A stretch of 11,521 nt of DNA from Kingella oralis. GTDB taxonomy: Bacteria > Pseudomonadota > Gammaproteobacteria > Burkholderiales > Neisseriaceae. The stretch covers positions 1-11,521 of the forward strand of contig CAJPSG010000010.1 in the NCBI GenBank assembly GCA_905373195.1, written 5' to 3'. The notes beneath the pieces were generated by a model. It was not told the DNA's origin, made no database searches, and worked only from the letters and a program-made list of their open reading frames with translations. This document shows, piece after piece, positions 11,521 through 11,521 of the stretch. Each line of letters begins with the position of its first letter. The first letter of the stretch is position 1. The translations under genes and the position numbers were made by a program.

Positions 11521-11521
11521 A

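Overview
The window is 11.5 kb of chromosome from a member of the Neisseriaceae, most likely a Kingella-like species. The main reason is the 12-mer AGGCAGCCTGAA (or its complement TTCAGGCTGCCT). I count about 32 exact copies by eye, plus several one-mismatch copies. This matches my memory of the DNA uptake sequence (DUS) dialect called AG-kingDUS; classical Neisseria use ATGCCGTCTGAA. A dRS3-type element (ATTCCC-N8-GGGAAT), typical of Neisseria intergenic repeats, supports the family. All recognised genes are housekeeping genes. I see no prophage, insertion sequence, CRISPR array, tRNA or rRNA.

Layout. Left block (+): the 3' end of a ComF-type phosphoribosyltransferase gene, trmL (tRNA wobble 2'-O-methyltransferase) and an rlpA-type cell-wall lipoprotein gene, closed by a DUS-pair hairpin. 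Second block (-): a TerC/CBS/CorC membrane protein (1809-3368) and pgi (3785-5455), separated by a DUS-rich gap with a candidate small transcript. Third block (-): hexR (5873-6712), nudE (6776-7348) and a small membrane protein (7400-7639), closely spaced and possibly one operon read small protein -> nudE -> hexR. Then comes a 570-base gene-free stretch with a dRS3-bearing inverted-repeat element and a near-consensus promoter (TTGACA-N17-TAAAAT). That promoter drives rho (8210-9679) and gloC (9689-10333), which are coupled because the rho stop codon is part of the gloC ribosome binding site. A canonical terminator follows. The right block has rpmE (-) and lspA (+), divergently transcribed from a shared 162-base gap.

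How the genes work together. HexR (sugar-phosphate-responsive regulator) and Pgi belong to central glucose metabolism, and their adjacency matches the meningococcal glucose cluster as I remember it, but no glk is seen here. LspA matures lipoproteins, of which the RlpA homologue is one by its lipobox. TrmL, RpmE, Rho and NudE serve RNA, translation and nucleotide housekeeping.

Most unusual points. (1) Rho carries a roughly 70-residue C-terminal extension that is Asn-rich, then Ala/Pro/Gln-rich, and ends in an AT-hook-like basic tail (RRRGRPRK); a DUS is embedded in its coding sequence. (2) DUS copies form the 3' ends of several genes, so three unrelated proteins (LspA, NudE, GloC) all end in Ala-Ala-stop. 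(3) The gaps hold further repeat structure: a 54-bp tandem duplication, a 23-bp palindromic motif joined to a DUS at two loci, and the dRS3 inverted-repeat element.
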